NCBI GenBank assembly: GCA_007128085.1
Contig: SKYC01000379.1
Coordinates: forward strand, 1 to 7,785
Length of the DNA stretch: 7,785 nucleotides
Reading direction: 5' to 3'
Source of the DNA: Saprospiraceae bacterium
Lineage (GTDB): Bacteria; Bacteroidota; Bacteroidia; Chitinophagales; Saprospiraceae
This document shows positions 5,809 through 7,785 of the stretch, one piece after another. The position numbers and the translations under genes were made by a program. The notes beneath the pieces are model-generated. The model was not told the origin of the DNA, made no database searches, and saw nothing but the letters and a program-made list of their open reading frames with translations. How positions within the stretch are numbered: position 1 is the first letter of the stretch; each line of letters begins with the position of its first letter.

Positions 5809-7785
5809 TTGCTCAGTCAGAACCAAATACAACAAGTCCGGGAGTCCCTTGAAATAATAGAGGAACTCTACCCTTTGGTAGCGGGAGGAGACCCGGCTTC
5901 AGAGGAGGGACTTGAGCAAGTGTATCACCGAATCATCCACACACTGTTGAGCGAAGAAAAGCTCCACTTTTCTACCGGATTTTCAGCCCTATCCTATATA
6001 GGTATTAAGTATCAGCTCGATGGGAAACTCATGTACGAGTTGCACGCCTATCGAAAATCACTGGAGTCTGCCCCGGCCAAAACTCCCTCTTTTGAAAAAC
6101 GCGCATACCGGAGTATGGCTGAACTGCTGTGCAAACTTTTGAAACGGGATCTGCCGGATTTCATTCAATCCATCGACATCCAACCCGGAAATCCGGGAGA
6201 AAAAAAGAGTGAGAAAAACACCTATGTAGCCGCCGAGAAAGTTCTTTTCACGGGAAAAAAACAGGGCGACTCCTGGATTGGCCTGAGTGAAGAAAGGGGT
6301 GGAGCCGCCATGGCATTTGATTTGGACCGGGCCCGGTTTTTTGAAAAAAACCTGGAAGAGCTGATGGAACACGGAAGGCCGAACACCACTCTACTCCTCA
6401 AGGAATCAGAAATCGACAATCGGGGCGTTTGGCATCCCCAAATGATCGTTATCGAACCCGACTTCATCATCGATGTCACCGCTGTGGCCTCCTGCATTCA
6501 GCCGGACGGTCATTTTCCATCTATCCATTTACTCAAAAAATTTCTACCTCCCAAGACCACCAAGTATCTGTTGGGGGGACACATGGCCAATTACTTTCTG
6601 GACCGATTGATCGCCAATCCCTCTTTGAAGTACGAAGAGCTGATAAAAGAATCATTTTTTGTCGACCCCATTGGTTTTTGTACCCTTTCGAATGAAGAGG
6701 TTCAGTTTCTCGCTGTGCGAGCGGTACATTACTACCGGAACCTGGTTCGTCTGATCAAAGACAATTTTCTGGCCGAAGGAAAAGACCTCGGCGAATTCTC
6801 TGTAGAACCCTCCTTTTACTCTCCCCAAAACGGGCTACAGGGAAGACTCGATCTGCTCTACCGCGACAGAGAAAATAAAAAGCTGGAAATATTTGAATTG
6901 AAGAGCGGCAGCACCTTCAGGCCCAATGCCTACAAAATCAATCCCTCTCACTATGCCCAAACCATGCTTTACTACCTGATTGTAAAGGATCTTTACCCCT
7001 CCGACACCCGCTTGTCGGCCTTCATTATATACGCCAAGGACCGGGAAAGTTTGAGATATGCCCCCTCGGCCAAAGCATTTCAGCAACAAACCATTGCGGT
7101 GAGAAATCAACTGCTGATCCGGGAATTGGTGATGCAACGACTCGATGAAATACCCTCGGAAGAATGGGAAAAAAGATTGGGGCTGGATGAACTCACAGAA
7201 CTCAAGGGATTTACCGGCTCCGATGCGCGCGAAGTCACCGGCAAATGGAAGGCCCTGGATGCTTTGGAGCAGAGCTATTTCAGACATTTTTACGCCTTTG
7301 TTTCCAGGGAGTATCGCAACAGCAAAACTCAACTATTTTCTCAAAGTGACCGGCGGGGAGGACTGTCTGCTTTGTGGTTGGATTCCCGCAAAAGCAAAGA
7401 AGACCGCTTTGCGATTTTTTCCGGTTTAAAACTCACCCGCGACCAGGGAATGGAAGACAATCCGCTGTTGACTTTTTCCAAAAAGGAATGCCCACAACAA
7501 CTCGCCAATTTCAGAATCGGAGATGTCGTGGTTCTCTACACCGATCAAAACACTCAGAATCGCACACCCTTTCTGCAAGTGTACCGAGGAACCCTCATTG
7601 ATATCGACAGAGAATCACTGACCGTCCGACTCCGCAGCAAATGGTCCGATTCGGACAAACCCCCGAGCGCGGCCTCATGGATCCTGGAACCCGATGTATT
7701 GGAAAGCGGATTTCAGCACTACTTCCGCTCTCTGGCATTTTTTATGCATGCAAGTCCGGAAAAGCGACAGCTGTGGATGGGAAGG
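5809..7785 (+). CDS. Dna2-like nuclease-helicase, N-terminal nuclease half (3' end cut by window edge)
   Basis: The frame is open for 659 codons from just after a TAG at 5779-5781 to the last base, so the gene continues to the right. There is no ATG until 6031; TTG at 5809 is the likeliest start because coding-like sequence begins there (numbering uses it). An N-terminal helical region is followed by IEPDFIIDV at 215-223 and GGHMANYFLD at 256-265 (possible nuclease motif I, His258). The PD-(D/E)XK core is complete: GRLD with Asp348, ELK with Glu363 and Lys365, and Q-x3-Y with Gln384 and Tyr388. Residues about 567-612 (FRIGDVVVLY, then LTVRLRSKW) resemble the small beta-barrel that precedes the helicase core in Upf1/Dna2-type SF1 helicases. 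Walker A and later helicase motifs are expected beyond the edge. The Fe-S cysteines of Dna2 and Cas4 are absent: after Gln384 only Cys561 is found. Similar large proteins occur across Bacteroidota, probably in DNA repair or end processing in the cytoplasm. Confidence 0.8.
   Translation, partial: MLSQNQIQQVRESLEIIEELYPLVAGGDPASEEGLEQVYHRIIHTLLSEEKLHFSTGFSALSYIGIKYQLDGKLMYELHAYRKSLESAPAKTPSFEKRAYRSMAELLCKLLKRDLPDFIQSIDIQPGNPGEKKSEKNTYVAAEKVLFTGKKQGDSWIGLSEERGGAAMAFDLDRARFFEKNLEELMEHGRPNTTLLLKESEIDNRGVWHPQMIVIEPDFIIDVTAVASCIQPDGHFPSIHLLKKFLPPKTTKYLLGGHMANYFLDRLIANPSLKYEELIKESFFVDPIGFCTLSNEEVQFLAVRAVHYYRNLVRLIKDNFLAEGKDLGEFSVEPSFYSPQNGLQGRLDLLYRDRENKKLEIFELKSGSTFRPNAYKINPSHYAQTMLYYLIVKDLYPSDTRLSAFIIYAKDRESLRYAPSAKAFQQQTIAVRNQLLIRELVMQRLDEIPSEEWEKRLGLDELTELKGFTGSDAREVTGKWKALDALEQSYFRHFYAFVSREYRNSKTQLFSQSDRRGGLSALWLDSRKSKEDRFAIFSGLKLTRDQGMEDNPLLTFSKKECPQQLANFRIGDVVVLYTDQNTQNRTPFLQVYRGTLIDIDRESLTVRLRSKWSDSDKPPSAASWILEPDVLESGFQHYFRSLAFFMHASPEKRQLWMGR

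Noticed and set aside
5809..7785. CRISPR-associated Cas4 or a defence-island nuclease
   Set aside because: There is no CRISPR array or cas gene in the window, the cysteine cluster of Cas4 is missing, and the protein is far longer than Cas4. Neighbouring genes do not suggest a defence island.

Overview
The window looks like chromosomal DNA from a member of the Bacteroidota, possibly a marine or environmental lineage such as Saprospiria; the order is a guess. The evidence is tandem GLPGLI-family genes, an outer-membrane protein with a carboxypeptidase-regulatory-like domain followed by a TonB-plug-like domain, a secreted DUF1573 protein, signal peptides ending in A-Q, and start codons preceded by A-rich DNA without Shine-Dalgarno motifs. 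All five confident genes, and the sixth that runs off the right edge, are on the + strand. I see no tRNA, rRNA, CRISPR array, transposase or phage gene.

Positions 1-4705 form one apparent operon. It starts with the tail of a GLPGLI-family gene cut by the left edge, followed by two complete GLPGLI paralogs (345-1148 and 1241-2050). Only 12 bases after the third lies an 880-residue outer-membrane beta-barrel protein (2063-4705). The three paralogs share the family's HGLPGLI motif and an unusual cysteine-rich tail. The first two are recent duplicates, about 71% identical over their last 93 residues with no gaps. The small exported proteins probably work with the barrel protein at the cell envelope, but their biochemical role is not known. 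A hairpin with a T tract at about 4773-4806 probably ends the operon.

Positions 4807-5357 hold a possible promoter, a leader with inverted repeats and a short exported DUF1573 protein (4962-5357). Positions 5358-5808 hold no gene I can support; a 10-base perfect palindrome with flanking half-repeats near 5417-5447 is the only structure worth noting.

From about 5809 to the right edge a single frame stays open for 659 codons. It encodes the N-terminal nuclease half and accessory beta-barrel of a large Dna2-like nuclease-helicase. The PD-(D/E)XK residues are intact, but the cysteines that would hold an iron-sulfur cluster in Dna2 and Cas4 nucleases are missing. The helicase motifs would lie beyond the window. 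No complete new system is proven here. The best candidates for novelty are the Cys-tailed GLPGLI array with its barrel partner, and the cluster-less Dna2-like protein.
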